64,000 bases of DNA from Streptomyces sp. CBMA123 (GCF_014596465.1 NZ_MECK01000632.1:46141-110140); one strand, 5' to 3'; positions 51,383-59,975 are shown, counted from the first letter of the stretch. The notes: generated by a model not told the origin, from the letters alone. A program made the numbers and translations.

Positions 51383-52894
51383 TTACCGGCCACGGATGGA
51401 CGCGGCGATCCGGCGCAGAAGGGCGAGGACGGCGATGCCGAGGATGATCAACGGGGCCAGGGAAGTGAAGCGGGTGATCAGCTGTCCCGCGTTGCGGCTG
51501 AGTTCGCCCCACAGGACGCCCGTCGGGACGGCCGCGGCACCGGCCGCTTTGATGCTGTTGAAGACGCGGCTCGGGGTGGGGCCCCTGGAGAATGATCTCG
51601 TGACGAACAAGGTGAGCCATAGGCGCAGTCGCTCACCCGCGCTTGCCGAGTCCGGTTTTTGGATGAAGTAGTAGGACCCGAACAGATCCCACTCCTTGTC
51701 CTTCCATGTGAGGGGAGCGAGGGCCGCTTCGGTCATGAGGACGAGGAACGGAGCCATGGAGGTGCCCAGGAGAAATATGGCAAATGCTGTGTGTCCGACG
51801 TGGGCTGGCAGGGAGTGGGTTGAGTCCCAATGGGATGCCACCCACCGGTAGGTGCCGAGCTGTGCGGCTATGGCCGTGGCGGCGAGCACCCCCATGACCG
51901 TTTCCGCGGCCCGTCCCATCCGCTGCGGGGTATCGGAGACGGAGGGGCGCCGGGGCTTGCGGAAAGGGCCGGGGCCGCCTCGCGCGCGCCCGCGCGGGGG
52001 CACGGGGCGGGTGGTCTGCCGGCCTGCGCCGGCGTGGCGCTGCTGCGAAGAGTGGACTCGGGCCTGTGCGGTCGCCAGCATTTCCGGGTCGGGAACGACG
52101 CCGGCCGGTGCCGGTTCGGCCTGGAGCCGCTCCACCTGGCGGCGAAGCGTGCGCAGTTCCCGCCGTACGGTGACGAGCTGGGCTTCGGCGGTTGTGGCGC
52201 GTCCGTCGGCGTGCTCGAGGTCGGTGTGCAGCCCGTGTACGAGCGTGGCGGCGGCGTCGAGCTGGCCGCGCTGCTCGGCCAGCTGCTTCTCCAGGGCGGT
52301 CCGGGTGGCCTCGGAGCGCTCGATGCCGGCGGTGAGGGCCTGGGTTTCGGCGGCCGCGGCGTGCCGCTCGTTGGCACGTTCGGTCCGCTCGCGCTCCAGG
52401 AGCCGGTACAGCCGCTCGGCCTCGGCTTGGTGGGCGGTGATCCTGGTCTGCAGGTCGGCGGCTGCCGCGCGGCGTTCCTCAGCGTGTTCCGCCCGTTCGT
52501 CCCGGAGGAGGGACTTCAGGTCCTGGACCCTGGACCGCGCCTGATCGAGGAACTCCTGCAAGACGAGGACCTGCTCGGAGGCCGACCCCGCCGCCTGGGC
52601 CGCGCGGCGCAGGTCGCGCAGGTCATCTCGGCGTTTGTCGTCGACCGGAGCGTCATGGGCCTTCAGGAAGTTCAGGAAGCCGTCCAGGAACTGCTCCGGG
52701 GCGGTTCTCTGGCCGGACAGGTAGCGCGAGACCGTCGCCGGTGCGTACCCCACTGCTCTGGCTAACTGATCCTGCGTGACACCACCGGCTTTGACGCACC
52801 GGTCGAAAGCAGCCCTCAGCGCGGACGCGTACTTGCGACCTGCCTCGGTGGTCGCCTTGTTCCTGTCCTCGCCGCTGCTCGCTTGGCCTTCCAC
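51383..52894 (-). CDS. XRE-HTH, coiled-coil, membrane protein
   Basis: This 503-residue protein (GTG 52894) has an XRE helix-turn-helix at ~35-72 (VTQDQLARAVGYAPATVSRY). A ~160-residue coiled coil follows (LLRDERAEHAEERRAAAADL to RELRTLRRQVERLQAE), then a Pro/Arg-rich linker. Three membrane segments lie at ~332-353, ~368-394 and ~480-495, with LTWKDKEWDLFGSYYFIQKP between the second and third. It could be a membrane-tethered DNA-binding or sensing protein. The combination is unusual. Nothing links it to a known system, but its size and helical build resemble uncharacterised phage-defence or plasmid-partition proteins. It is divergent from a small membrane protein. Confidence 0.75.
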   Translation of the reverse strand: MEGQASSGEDRNKATTEAGRKYASALRAAFDRCVKAGGVTQDQLARAVGYAPATVSRYLSGQRTAPEQFLDGFLNFLKAHDAPVDDKRRDDLRDLRRAAQAAGSASEQVLVLQEFLDQARSRVQDLKSLLRDERAEHAEERRAAAADLQTRITAHQAEAERLYRLLERERTERANERHAAAAETQALTAGIERSEATRTALEKQLAEQRGQLDAAATLVHGLHTDLEHADGRATTAEAQLVTVRRELRTLRRQVERLQAEPAPAGVVPDPEMLATAQARVHSSQQRHAGAGRQTTRPVPPRGRARGGPGPFRKPRRPSVSDTPQRMGRAAETVMGVLAATAIAAQLGTYRWVASHWDSTHSLPAHVGHTAFAIFLLGTSMAPFLVLMTEAALAPLTWKDKEWDLFGSYYFIQKPDSASAGERLRLWLTLFVTRSFSRGPTPSRVFNSIKAAGAAAVPTGVLWGELSRNAGQLITRFTSLAPLIILGIAVLALLRRIAASIRGR

Positions 52895-53026
52895 CCGTTC
52901 CCCGCCTGGCAGTTGACATCCGTTCCGGGAATTGTGCCACTCCGTCGCGATGCAGAAAATTGCCAGTGCCCGGGAACAGGAGGCTTTCCACTTCCGCAAG
53001 ACCCGACCACGGTCGAGCGTGAAGCC

Positions 53027-53344
53027 ATGGATCAACGATCAAACCGACCGAAGACCGCGGCTCACCGCCGAACGGCCGCGGCGTCCATGCTGCCGGGCCT
53101 GGGCACCATCATGTCCGCGACCGCCGGCGCGCCCTGGTGGCTGGTCGGGCTCAGCTCAGTCCTGGCGTTCCTTGCCATCGCCATGCAGCTGATCCTCCCG
53201 CAGGACTCCGCCGACCGGCTCGCCTGGTGGAAAGCCCGCTGGTCCCGCCCGACCTCGCCCCGCACACGGACCAACCACACACGTCACCCGCCGTGCGAAC
53301 CGCCGGGCGCCTCAGCGCCGCAAACAGGCGCTGGATTTCAATGA
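53027..53344 (+). CDS. Small membrane protein divergent from the XRE gene
   Basis: ATG 53027 encodes 105 residues: a basic start (MDQRSNRPKTAAHRRTAAAS), a hydrophobic helix pair or single long helix (APWWLVGLSSVLAFLAIAMQ) and a Pro/Thr/Arg-rich tail. It has no recognised motif. The 132-bp gap to the XRE gene contains TTGACA at 52913 and a TTCCGGGAA palindrome, possible promoter and operator elements shared by both. Confidence 0.6.
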   Translation: MDQRSNRPKTAAHRRTAAASMLPGLGTIMSATAGAPWWLVGLSSVLAFLAIAMQLILPQDSADRLAWWKARWSRPTSPRTRTNHTRHPPCEPPGASAPQTGAGFQ

Positions 53345-53349
53345 CGGTC

Positions 53350-53480
53350 AGTGGGATCACCGGCTACCAGGAAAGGGCTACTGACCTGCGGAAACTCGCG
53401 GAGCCCGCTGGAAGCGGCGGGGCTCCCACGGTGGTCGCTACGGGCGTACCCCCGGTGGCGCCTACGGGGAACCGGCGTGG
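53350..53480. repeat. Repeat B with 12-bp units
   Basis: TGACCTGCGGAAACTCGCGG is followed by CGGTGGTCGCTA, CGGGCGTACCCC, CGGTGGCGCCTA and CGGGGAACC at 12-bp steps (53429, 53441, 53453, 53465). It corresponds to repeat A at 51200, diverged but in the same order. They may be remnants of a duplicated binding locus or ends of an inserted module. Confidence 0.6.
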
Positions 53481-53649
53481 TGCCGGGGACCGCCGTGGCC
53501 GGCTGGTCGACGCGGACGGCTTCGCCGGACGCGCAGAAGAACCACCGGCCCGCCGCAGGCGCGAGGCCCGAACCGAACCGACCGGCCTACCTCCACCACC
53601 TCCCCGGCACCAGCGGCGTGCTGCCCGGCTACGGCCACCGCCGCCCGCG

Positions 53650-53822
53650 TGCCGGGTGAGCGCGTCCAGGAGCGCGGCCTGGTGGTCGGTCAGCTTCCCT
53701 TCGGTGCGGGCCTTGTCCTGCTTGCGCAACCAGGCGCCAGGACACGCGGGGTCGGCTTCACCGCTGGTGCGGTTCGCCGGGCCGTCGAGGGTGCCGCCGG
53801 CGGTGAGGTAGGCGAGCAGGGT
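53650..53822 (-). pseudogene. Helicase-associated domain fragment, second copy
   Basis: The minus strand encodes LLAYLTAGGTLDGPANRTSG, then AWLRKQDKARTEGKLTDHQA and LLDALTRHA, almost the same as residues 40-95 of the fragment at 4971-5276. It is cut on both sides. Both copies probably derive from related plasmid helicases. Confidence 0.65.
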
Positions 53823-53916
53823 CGCCGCCCGTCAGGCCTGTCCCGCACAGGCATGTGGGCATGCTGGCGTGCATGCGGGAAGATGCCGCACAGGCAGGAA
53901 GCGGGAGGGGACCCAC

Positions 53917-54120
53917 ATGATCATCTTCGACACGAACGCCGTCAACCGCATCGATCCGAGGAACCCGCGGGCCGACATCGTGCGTGCCCTGCGCGCTTCG
54001 GGACAGCACAGGGTCGGCGTCACTGGAACGATCCTAGAAGAACTGGTCGCCCACAAAGCGAAGGACTACATGGCGCAGCGCGACACCGCCGCGTCCGCGC
54101 TCAACTCGTTGCGGGAGACG
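53917..54120 (+). pseudogene. PIN-domain ribonuclease, truncated
   Basis: ATG 53917, with GGGAGGGG upstream, encodes MIIFDTNAVNRIDPRNPRAD, the first Asp of a PIN nuclease (FDTNAV), then GVTGTILEELVAHKAKDYMA. Matching sequence ends at about 54120 (SLRETD); the frame goes on into unrelated Gly/Arg-rich text to 54252. Later catalytic acids are missing, so it is inactive. Full PIN-like proteins of this type act as toxins or effector nucleases. Confidence 0.6.
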
Positions 54121-54309
54121 GATCACCCGGTCGGGGTGAGCGGGCAACGCCGGACCGCAGGGCTCCGCGCGGGCCGTGGGCGGCGTTGCGGCGGGCGGCG
54201 ACGGGGCCCGCTCACCTGCCGGAGGGGAGGCGGCGCGCCGGGGAGCGGGTGAGCATGGGCTGAGCGGGTTCAACGTTGGTCCCCGGCCGGGGACGGGAGG
54301 AGGCGCATC

Positions 54310-54831
54310 GTGTCCACGCCCCGCAGCCGTCCGCCCACCGCGCGCGGGCCGGGCCCGGGGGGAACCGCCGACCGGACGGACTACGCCGGAGCGGTCTACG
54401 GTTCGATGCTGGCCGCCTCCGTGATCGCGGCCTCCGGAGTGCACGAAACCCGTCCGCGGCTGTCGCTCATCGTGCTGCTGGTGGTCACCGGGCTGGTCTT
54501 CTGGGTCGCCCACGTCTACGCCCACCTGGCGGGAGAGCGCGAGGTCGGCCGCCGGGTCCGGTGGCACCGGGTGCGGGAGGTCGGCCGGGCGGAGTGGTCG
54601 CTCGTCGAGGCGTCGGCGCTCCCGGCCCTGGCGGTGTTGGTCAGCCCCTGGCTCGGGACGGGAGACAGCGCCTGGCTGGCCCTCGGCGTCGCCGTGGCGC
54701 AGCAGGTGGGCTGGGCGATCCTGGGCGCCCGTCGGGCCGGCGCCTCCACCGGCCAGGCGGCCGTCGAGGGCGTGGTGAACCTCGTTCTGGGCCTGTTCAT
54801 CGTGGCGGCCAAGGTGGCGGTCGGGCACTGA
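54310..54831 (+). CDS. Four-helix membrane protein
   Basis: GTG 54310, with GGAGGAGG 10 bp upstream, gives 173 residues with hydrophobic segments at ~30-42, ~52-72, ~100-117 and ~122-138, and another near the end (VVNLVLGLFIVAAKVAVG). FWVAHVYAHLAGEREVGRRV is the only distinctive motif, with two histidines inside or next to a membrane helix. It is a common unknown membrane family in Streptomyces. It stands alone and is followed by a strong terminator. Confidence 0.7.
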   Translation: MSTPRSRPPTARGPGPGGTADRTDYAGAVYGSMLAASVIAASGVHETRPRLSLIVLLVVTGLVFWVAHVYAHLAGEREVGRRVRWHRVREVGRAEWSLVEASALPALAVLVSPWLGTGDSAWLALGVAVAQQVGWAILGARRAGASTGQAAVEGVVNLVLGLFIVAAKVAVGH

Positions 54832-54869
54832 GCCGGCCGACGGGTCCCGGGGGATCCGATCCGGATGCG

Positions 54870-54910
54870 GTGGTGCCCCGTCCCGACGCCGGACCGGGAC
54901 GGGGCACCAC
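54870..54910 (+). terminator. Perfect 15-bp stem terminator
   Basis: GTGGTGCCCCGTCCC and GGGACGGGGCACCAC enclose an 11-base loop, 38 bp after the stop of the membrane protein gene. It also faces the fragment converging at 54940. Confidence 0.85.
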
Positions 54911-54939
54911 CACGCGGACGGCGGCCGGCGCCGGCGGCG

Positions 54940-55028
54940 TCAGCCGGCGAGGAGCCGCTGCTTCTGCGTGGCGAACTCCTCCTCGGTGAGGACTCCCTGG
55001 TCCTTCAGCTGCGCCAACTGCTGCAGCC
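54940..55028 (-). pseudogene. SHOCT domain fragment
   Basis: The minus strand reads LQQLAQLKDQGVLTEEEFAT, then QKQRLLAG and a stop: a complete SHOCT motif, the short C-terminal helix pair found at the end of many bacterial proteins. The rest of its protein is lost, and it joins replication-relaxation debris at 55029. Confidence 0.7.
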
Positions 55029-55110
55029 CTGCACGGGCGCAGCGCGGCGTTCGCCGCCCGGGCGGCCTCCAGCTGCTCTTCGGCCTCCCGTTCCAGGCAC
55101 TGTGCCAGGC
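55029..55110 (-). pseudogene. Replication-relaxation fragment
   Basis: CLEREAEEQLEAARAANAAL is encoded here, matching RLEREAEEQLEAARTANAAL of the broken gene at 7296-8379. It is only about 27 codons long and is fused to the SHOCT fragment. Confidence 0.65.
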
Positions 55111-55221
55111 CGGCCGGCGGCTCCGGTACCAGGCCCGCTACCTGCGGGACGACGCGCGGCTGGTCGCGTCCCGCGTGGAGCCCGCCGGGCAGTCGAGGAC
55201 GCCCTGACCCGGCGGGCGGGC

Positions 55222-55830
55222 TCACGACGCAGTGAACAGGAGGGCGACCAGTCGGCCGTCGGCGTTGCGACCCTCGTAGCAGCCGGCCGAGTCGGCGATG
55301 ACCGGGAACGCCAGCACATTGGATCCGGTGCGCTCGTCCACCGTGACGTCCACCCAGGCGCGCGCCCGGCCGTCGGCGTCGAGGGTGGCGAGTTCCGCCT
55401 CGATGTGGGCAACGAAGGCGTCGAGGTCCGGGAAGGCCGCCGGGCGCGGGCCTTTGAAGCGCAGCGCGTTCATCGCGACGCTGTCCCAGAGGAAGCCGAG
55501 GTACGGCCCGAGCGGCTGGTAGTCGTCGACGGCGTCCTCGAACTCGGCCTCGGCGATGGCCCGGGGCTCGGCGAAGGGCACCAGCGCCATGGTGACCTCC
55601 ACGCGCTCCCGTCCGGTCTCCCGGTCCTGCCACCGCTCCACGGCGACGTGCACGGGGTGCGTGCCGTGCGGCATGTTGCCGCAGGAGGTCCACTCCGCCG
55701 GGTCGGGGCTGCTGAAGACCAGGTTCGCGGCGACGGTCAGGTCTCCGGCATGGTGGAACTCCTGGGGACGGTGAAGGCCCTGCTCGTCCGCCAGCTTGCG
55801 CATCAACGTCTCGATGTCCATGTCGAGCAT
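55222..55830 (-). CDS. Hypothetical acidic protein, possible immunity protein
   Basis: ATG 55830 gives 202 residues (MLDMDIETLMRKLADEQGLH...). Motifs are DDYQPLGPYLGFLWDSVAM and DVTVDERTGSNVLAFPVIAD; it is acidic and soluble with no catalytic signature. Its start lies 44 bp after the end of a toxin-tail-like fragment (55874), with a perfect hairpin between. Position and composition make an immunity role plausible. Family not recognised. Confidence 0.6.
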   Translation of the reverse strand: MLDMDIETLMRKLADEQGLHRPQEFHHAGDLTVAANLVFSSPDPAEWTSCGNMPHGTHPVHVAVERWQDRETGRERVEVTMALVPFAEPRAIAEAEFEDAVDDYQPLGPYLGFLWDSVAMNALRFKGPRPAAFPDLDAFVAHIEAELATLDADGRARAWVDVTVDERTGSNVLAFPVIADSAGCYEGRNADGRLVALLFTAS

Positions 55831-55833
55831 GAT

Positions 55834-55867
55834 GGCAGCCCCCGCCGACAATCCGGCGGGGGCTGCC
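55834..55867 (-). terminator. Perfect 14-bp hairpin
   Basis: GGCAGCCCCCGCCG pairs with CGGCGGGGGCTGCC around ACAATC. It lies between the stop of the fragment at 55874 and the start at 55830, so close to the next ATG that it could also mask that gene's ribosome site. Confidence 0.7.
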
Positions 55868-55873
55868 GTCGGT

Positions 55874-56092
55874 TCACCTGTGGTTGGGGAACTGCACCAC
55901 CTGCTGGTACGTCGGCCGGTTCTGCCAGGTGGTCTTGGCGTCCGTCACGCCGCCCAGCGGGCGCTGGATGACGGTGTCGGCGCACCACTGGTCGCCGGCC
56001 GCGCAGTCAGCCTCGCCCGGGTAGACCTGGGCCGGGGTCTGGGCGGCAGAGCCCATGCTCTGGTGCCGCTGGCTACGCCTTGCGGTTCGAGT
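55874..56092 (-). pseudogene. C-terminal fragment, toxin-tail-like
   Basis: About 65 codons read PAQVYPGEADCAAGDQWCAD, TVIQRPLGGVTDAKTTWQNR and PTYQQVVQFPNHR before the stop. It is the end of a larger protein; no start is visible and upstream sequence breaks at about 56092. The size, two cysteines and the following acidic gene fit a polymorphic toxin tip, but no family was recognised. Confidence 0.4.
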
Positions 56093-56179
56093 AGTCGCGG
56101 GCGTGCTGCTGCCGGATCCCCATCACAGATCGCTCGGCGGGGTCATCCCCCGATCAGCTCGCACTTGAGGGGCTTGAGC

Positions 56180-56330
56180 TGGATCAACGACCCAAGGTCC
56201 TTCCCGCTTGTCCTCACAGGCCAGGCACTCCAGTCGGTCCAGGCCGGCCTTCGACTTCGTCCTCGTCGGGCATGAGCCACAGCAGCGCTCGCCACCACTC
56301 GCGGTCGCGTACCCGTCCTGACCTGCGCGA
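56180..56330 (-). pseudogene. Replication-relaxation fragment
   Basis: Minus-strand codons KAGLDRLECLACEDKREGPW match the KAGPARLECPQCASDRETEK region near the C-terminus of the gene at 7296-8379. A second frame reads EWWRALLWLMPDEDEV. The pieces are out of frame with each other. The iterated motifs at 56449 begin about 120 bp away. Confidence 0.5.
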
Positions 56331-56448
56331 TCAATCTTCGCTGTCACGAACTGCGTTCGGTCCAACTTCGCTGGCAATCGGTAAAAGTTCAGTGGCACAG
56401 GACACGGGCGGCGGGAACCCGCCGAGACCGGCGGAACAGGCAGCGGGT

Positions 56449-56568
56449 GCAACACGGCACCGCAACACGCCCACCCGCCACGCCCCCAGCCACATAACGC
56501 CTGGCCAGACCCGCAACACGGCCCCGTGTTGCACCCCAGCGCAACACCGCGTCGCACCCCCGTGTTGC
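56449..56568. repeat. Six GCAACACGG motifs
   Basis: GCAACACGG or one-base variants occur on this strand at 56449, 56462, 56513 and 56541, and inverted (CCGTGTTGC) at 56524 and 56560. Two near-identical GCGAAGTTTG/CCGAAGTTTG words follow at 56612-56640. There is no coding potential across the cluster. It is a likely protein-binding array. Confidence 0.7.
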
Positions 56569-56673
56569 ACCCGACGTCGACAGCCGAGCCACGCGGCGCT
56601 GTCCCGTCTCAGCGAAGTTTGCCGGTCTCACCGAAGTTTGACCGTATGACGGTTCTTGCCCCTCGACGGTGGT

Positions 56674-57098
56674 TCAGAGGTACGACTGCTGGTCGTCGCG
56701 GTGGGCAGTGCTGCTGCCTTCGGACCGCCAGGAGCGACTGTGCCGGGACAGGGTCCAGGTTTCCGGCGCGTGCCGGGCGGCACTGATCCAGGCTGCGAGT
56801 TCGGGAAGTGCGCTCTGCCGCAGGATGTGTCGGGCCGCTGCCCGTTCGGCGGCCGGGAGCGGGGCGACACGGATCCGCACCGTGGACCACCACCGTACGG
56901 GGAGCCGTCCACCGGCGGCGTGCTGATGCCGAGGTACTCGTCCACCTCGCCGCCGCCGTAGAGCGTGACGAAGTCGCGGTAGTCGGCGGGCAGGCGCAGG
57001 CCCGTGGTCTGTGCGAGTCCGTCCCAGTCGATGGTGTCGCCCGGGGTGCGGGGCTCCCCGAGCAGGGCCGAGAGGCGGGTGATGGCCGGGTGGACCAA
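56674..57098 (-). pseudogene. SMI1/KNR4 (SUKH) protein fused to another gene's tail
   Basis: ATG 57098 encodes MVHPAITRLSALLGEPRTPG, GLRLPADYRDFVTLYGGGEV and DEYLGISTPPVDGSPYG, a SUKH-type N-terminus. After ~62 residues the frame changes, and the text becomes STVRIRVAPLPAAERAAARH, LPELAAWISAARHAPETWTL, the tail of an unrelated family. SUKH proteins are immunity proteins in toxin systems; this copy is broken. Confidence 0.6.
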
Positions 57099-57476
57099 GG
57101 CGGTGTCTCCTCCGTGGGGTGGCGGTTCGATCAGTCACCGTATTGCCCGCCATCCCCGCCCGCGTCGCTGTCCCGGCCGCCGACGTCGACCAGGAGTCCG
57201 TCGTCCCCCGTGGCTGCTGCGCCCCGCCCCGGCCGTCTCGGTCGCTGCTGCCCCCCCGGCTGCCGGGGTCGGTGCCGGCTACGACCGGCGTGGCGGGTCG
57301 CGTGGCCTGTCGCGTCCTGCTGTCGCGAGCGGCGCTGTTCCGAACTTCGGTGACAACCGTCGACTCGCCGCACTGCGCGAGGCCGAACCCGCACCGGCAC
57401 GACGGAACAGTCCCTCCTCGACCTGCCGCACGCGCCGATCCGGCAACCGGACGCGACGTGGCCCCGCCCCCGCCGG
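57099..57476. other. Intergenic region, nothing identified
   Basis: About 380 bases with long but low-complexity open frames on both strands (Arg/Pro/Ala-rich). One GAACTTCGGTGAC word at 57339 is the complement of the GAAGTTTG-type words near 56620. No gene or RNA is supported. Confidence 0.35.
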
Positions 57477-57506
57477 GGCCCGCGCCGCTGGTGCGCGGCG
57501 CGGGCC
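57477..57506 (-). terminator. Terminator of the LAxTG surface protein gene
   Basis: GGCCCGCGCCGC and GCGGCGCGGGCC form a perfect 12-bp stem with loop TGGTGC, ten bases after the stop codon. Confidence 0.8.
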
Positions 57507-57515
57507 GTTGGCGGC

Positions 57516-58820
57516 TCAGGACTGGCGGCGCAGGCGGCGGGCGAGCAGGAGCGCGCCAGCGCCGAGGGCGGCGATTGCTGCGGCGGCGGTGCCAGCCTTG
57601 ACGGTGTCGAACTCGCTCCCGGTGGCGGCGAGTTCGGCGCCCGTGGCGACAGGGGCCGGGGCGGCGGGGACGGCGACCGGGGCAGCCGCAGCGGGGGCCG
57701 CAGGCTTGGTGTCGGCGGCGGGCTGCACCTGTGCGGTCGTGGTGTCGGCGGCGGGCTTGGCGTTCTTGTCGGCGGTGTTCCCGGGGATCTGGGCGGGGGT
57801 GCTCCCGGGAGCCTGGGTGGGGGCCTGGGTGGGGTCGGCGACGACCTTGACGGTACTGCCCTGGCTGCAGGTGGTGGTGCCGCGGAACGGGGTGGCGCCC
57901 TCGTTGACGAACAGGCACGGGTCGATCGAGGTCGCGCCCAGGGGCGTGGTCGCGTCGTAGGACACCCGCACCCGGGTCACCATGGTCTTACCCGCGTCGA
58001 TGGAGGAGTCGCGGCCCTGCAGGTAGACGCCGGGCTTGTCGTCCGGGATCCCGTTGGAGACCTTCTCCGGCGTGGTCCAGCTGCCGTCCGCCTGACGGAC
58101 CTGGACGGTGGCGTGGGGATCGACGAACAGGACGTTGCCGAGGTTGGTGTAGGTGGACGGGGTGGGGTTGGCCAGCACCGCGTCGAACTCGATCGGCGCC
58201 CCGCCGGCGATCGCCGTGGCGGGCACGTGGGCCAACGAGCTGCCGATGGAGTCGACCGTGATCGCGCTGACCTGCTCGCCCAGGTTGTCCCCCGTTCCCG
58301 GCACGGTCAGGCGCGAGGCCAGGGTGATGGAGTGAAAGCCGCCGTTGCTCGCGCCGTCGTGCGGCAGGCCCATCGGGGCGCCGATGCGCATGTCCAGCTT
58401 CACGCTCTTGCCGGCCGCGACCACGATGGCGCCGGTCATGCCGTTGTAGGTGGCCTCGTGACTGCCGGGGTAGAAGTCCAGCGGGACCGACTTCCAGATG
58501 CCGTCCGCCGGGTCCTTGTAGTCGATCGTGATTGCGTGCGGCGGCGTGCCCGCCTCGGTGGTGGTCTGCAGCAGGAGCGTGTACGAGGTGTCCTCGGTGC
58601 CGGTGTTGGTGATGGTCTCGGTGAACGCGACCGCCTGCCCGGCGAAGCCGACCGCCGCCGGCGCCTGGACGCTCAGCGCCCCGTGGTACGCGTCGTGCAG
58701 GGCCCCGGCGAAGGCCGTCTGCGCCGGGAGGGCGAGCGAGCCGCCGAGCGCGAGGACACCGAGCGTGGCAGCGGCCACGACGGCACGACGGGAACGGCGG
58801 ATACGGGTGGTGCTGGACAT
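57516..58820 (-). CDS. Sortase-anchored surface protein (LAxTG signal)
   Basis: This 434-residue protein starts at ATG 58820, after GGGGGGAACC. It has a signal peptide (AVVAAATLGVLALGGSLALP...AFA), two beta-rich domains of the DUF11/Ig-like type (AVAFTETITNTGTEDTSYTL; IEFDAVLANPTPSTYTNLG) and a long Pro/Ala/Thr/Lys-rich wall-spanning stalk. The C-terminus has LAATGSEFD, a hydrophobic segment (AAAAIAALGAGALLLA) and RRLRRQS. The LAxTG sorting signal is that used by class E sortases of high-GC actinomycetes, so it should be linked to peptidoglycan. No sortase gene is nearby. A role in aerial growth or adhesion is possible. Confidence 0.88.
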   Translation of the reverse strand: MSSTTRIRRSRRAVVAAATLGVLALGGSLALPAQTAFAGALHDAYHGALSVQAPAAVGFAGQAVAFTETITNTGTEDTSYTLLLQTTTEAGTPPHAITIDYKDPADGIWKSVPLDFYPGSHEATYNGMTGAIVVAAGKSVKLDMRIGAPMGLPHDGASNGGFHSITLASRLTVPGTGDNLGEQVSAITVDSIGSSLAHVPATAIAGGAPIEFDAVLANPTPSTYTNLGNVLFVDPHATVQVRQADGSWTTPEKVSNGIPDDKPGVYLQGRDSSIDAGKTMVTRVRVSYDATTPLGATSIDPCLFVNEGATPFRGTTTCSQGSTVKVVADPTQAPTQAPGSTPAQIPGNTADKNAKPAADTTTAQVQPAADTKPAAPAAAAPVAVPAAPAPVATGAELAATGSEFDTVKAGTAAAAIAALGAGALLLARRLRRQS

Positions 58821-59139
58821 GGTGGTTCCCCCCTGGAAACACTGAACGGATGCGTGAGCGAGTCGGCGAGCGGCCGGAAAGCGCGCCCATGGACCCTTGC
58901 GGTCCACAGGCGGAACATCACCCTGCCGTCGGAAGGTGTCCCCCTTCCGAGCCTCTCACTTAACTAGACGCGCAGCCCCCGCCACGGTTGCAGACGGATC
59001 CGAAAAATCTTTTCGGGCCCTCGAACGCGGCGCGGCGCCGCTTTGTTCAACGGTCGTCGGGGACCAGGACGGCGGCGGACAGTGGCCCGGCAGCCCCGTA
59101 CGGCGGCCCGAATGCGGGGCGGAGCCGGGAAGGTCGGCG

Positions 59140-59357
59140 GACGCGCACCGGAGCTGACCGAGAAGGCCAGCCCGGACCGGCTGGAGTGCCCGCAGTGCGA
59201 ACAGGACCGCGTCGTAGAGGACTTGGGTCCGCTGGTGCTGCCCGCCCTGACCAAGCGCGAGCTGGCGGCCGCGCTGGTCTCCACCCCGGATGACCCGTGG
59301 TGGGAGGACCGCGTGCTGCACGCGAGGCTCTACCCGGCGAGGGGCCGCCGGATGTGA
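59140..59357 (+). pseudogene. Replication-relaxation C-terminal fragment
   Basis: The plus strand encodes LTEKASPDRLECPQCEQDRV, EDLGPLVLPALTKRELAAAL and DPWWEDRVLHARLYPARGRR, the last ~65 residues of the family, ending at the stop at 59357. The upstream part of the 59043-59357 frame is unrelated. It is the only such tail on this strand. Confidence 0.7.
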
Positions 59358-59975
59358 CCTGTTGGTGTTGTTGGGCGTCAAATGGCCTTGAATGCTGGGT
59401 TGTCTGGACCTTTGGTTGGCCCGCTCGGGGCTGGCTTGGTGTTGCGGGCTGCTTTCGGGTGTGAATTCCGCCGGTAATTCCAGTGGGTTGTTTTGGCGGA
59501 TTGGCCGCCGGTGGTGGTCTGAATTCGGGCGGTATTGAATTGGCCGGGGTGGTGATGGGGTTGGTGCTCGGCTTGGCGGAGCCGGGCTGGGAGGTGGTCG
59601 GTGGTCGTCGCTGTCCGGGTGCCGCCGCCCTGCTGCGTCCCTGGCCGCCGTCCGGGGTGGCCGGTCCGCCGGCCCCGGTGGCTTCCCGCCTCCCTGCCTG
59701 CTGCTGTGCCCGCCGTGGCCGTCGTCCTGGTCGGCCGCCAGGCCGTTCTGTCGCGTGGGGTGATGGGCGGCGTGTGGGTTGCAGTGGTGTTGTGCCGCCA
59801 GTTTCAGTGGCTGGATGGTGGTCGCTGCTGGTCAGTGCCTTGTGTCGCTGAACGATGATGCCGTGTTCGTGCTGACGAGCGGCGTCGCAGGCCAGCGAAG
59901 TTTCGACGTCGCCTGTGACAGGGGTGGTGGTTCGGGCGGCGCGGGTTGTCCGAGGCCGGGTGCAGGATACGGATC
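59358..59975. other. G/T-rich non-coding tract
   Basis: About 600 bases with many GGTTG, TGGTG and AATTC words and low protein character. It is the strand-mirror of the composition seen at 25516-26769, and both tracts start right after a replication-relaxation tail. Short frames (59483-59858) are low-complexity. Confidence 0.45.

Noticed and set aside
54276..54989. 237-codon frame overlapping the four-helix membrane protein
   Set aside because: Shadow frame rich in Gly/Arg; the other frame has membrane helices and a Shine-Dalgarno sequence.
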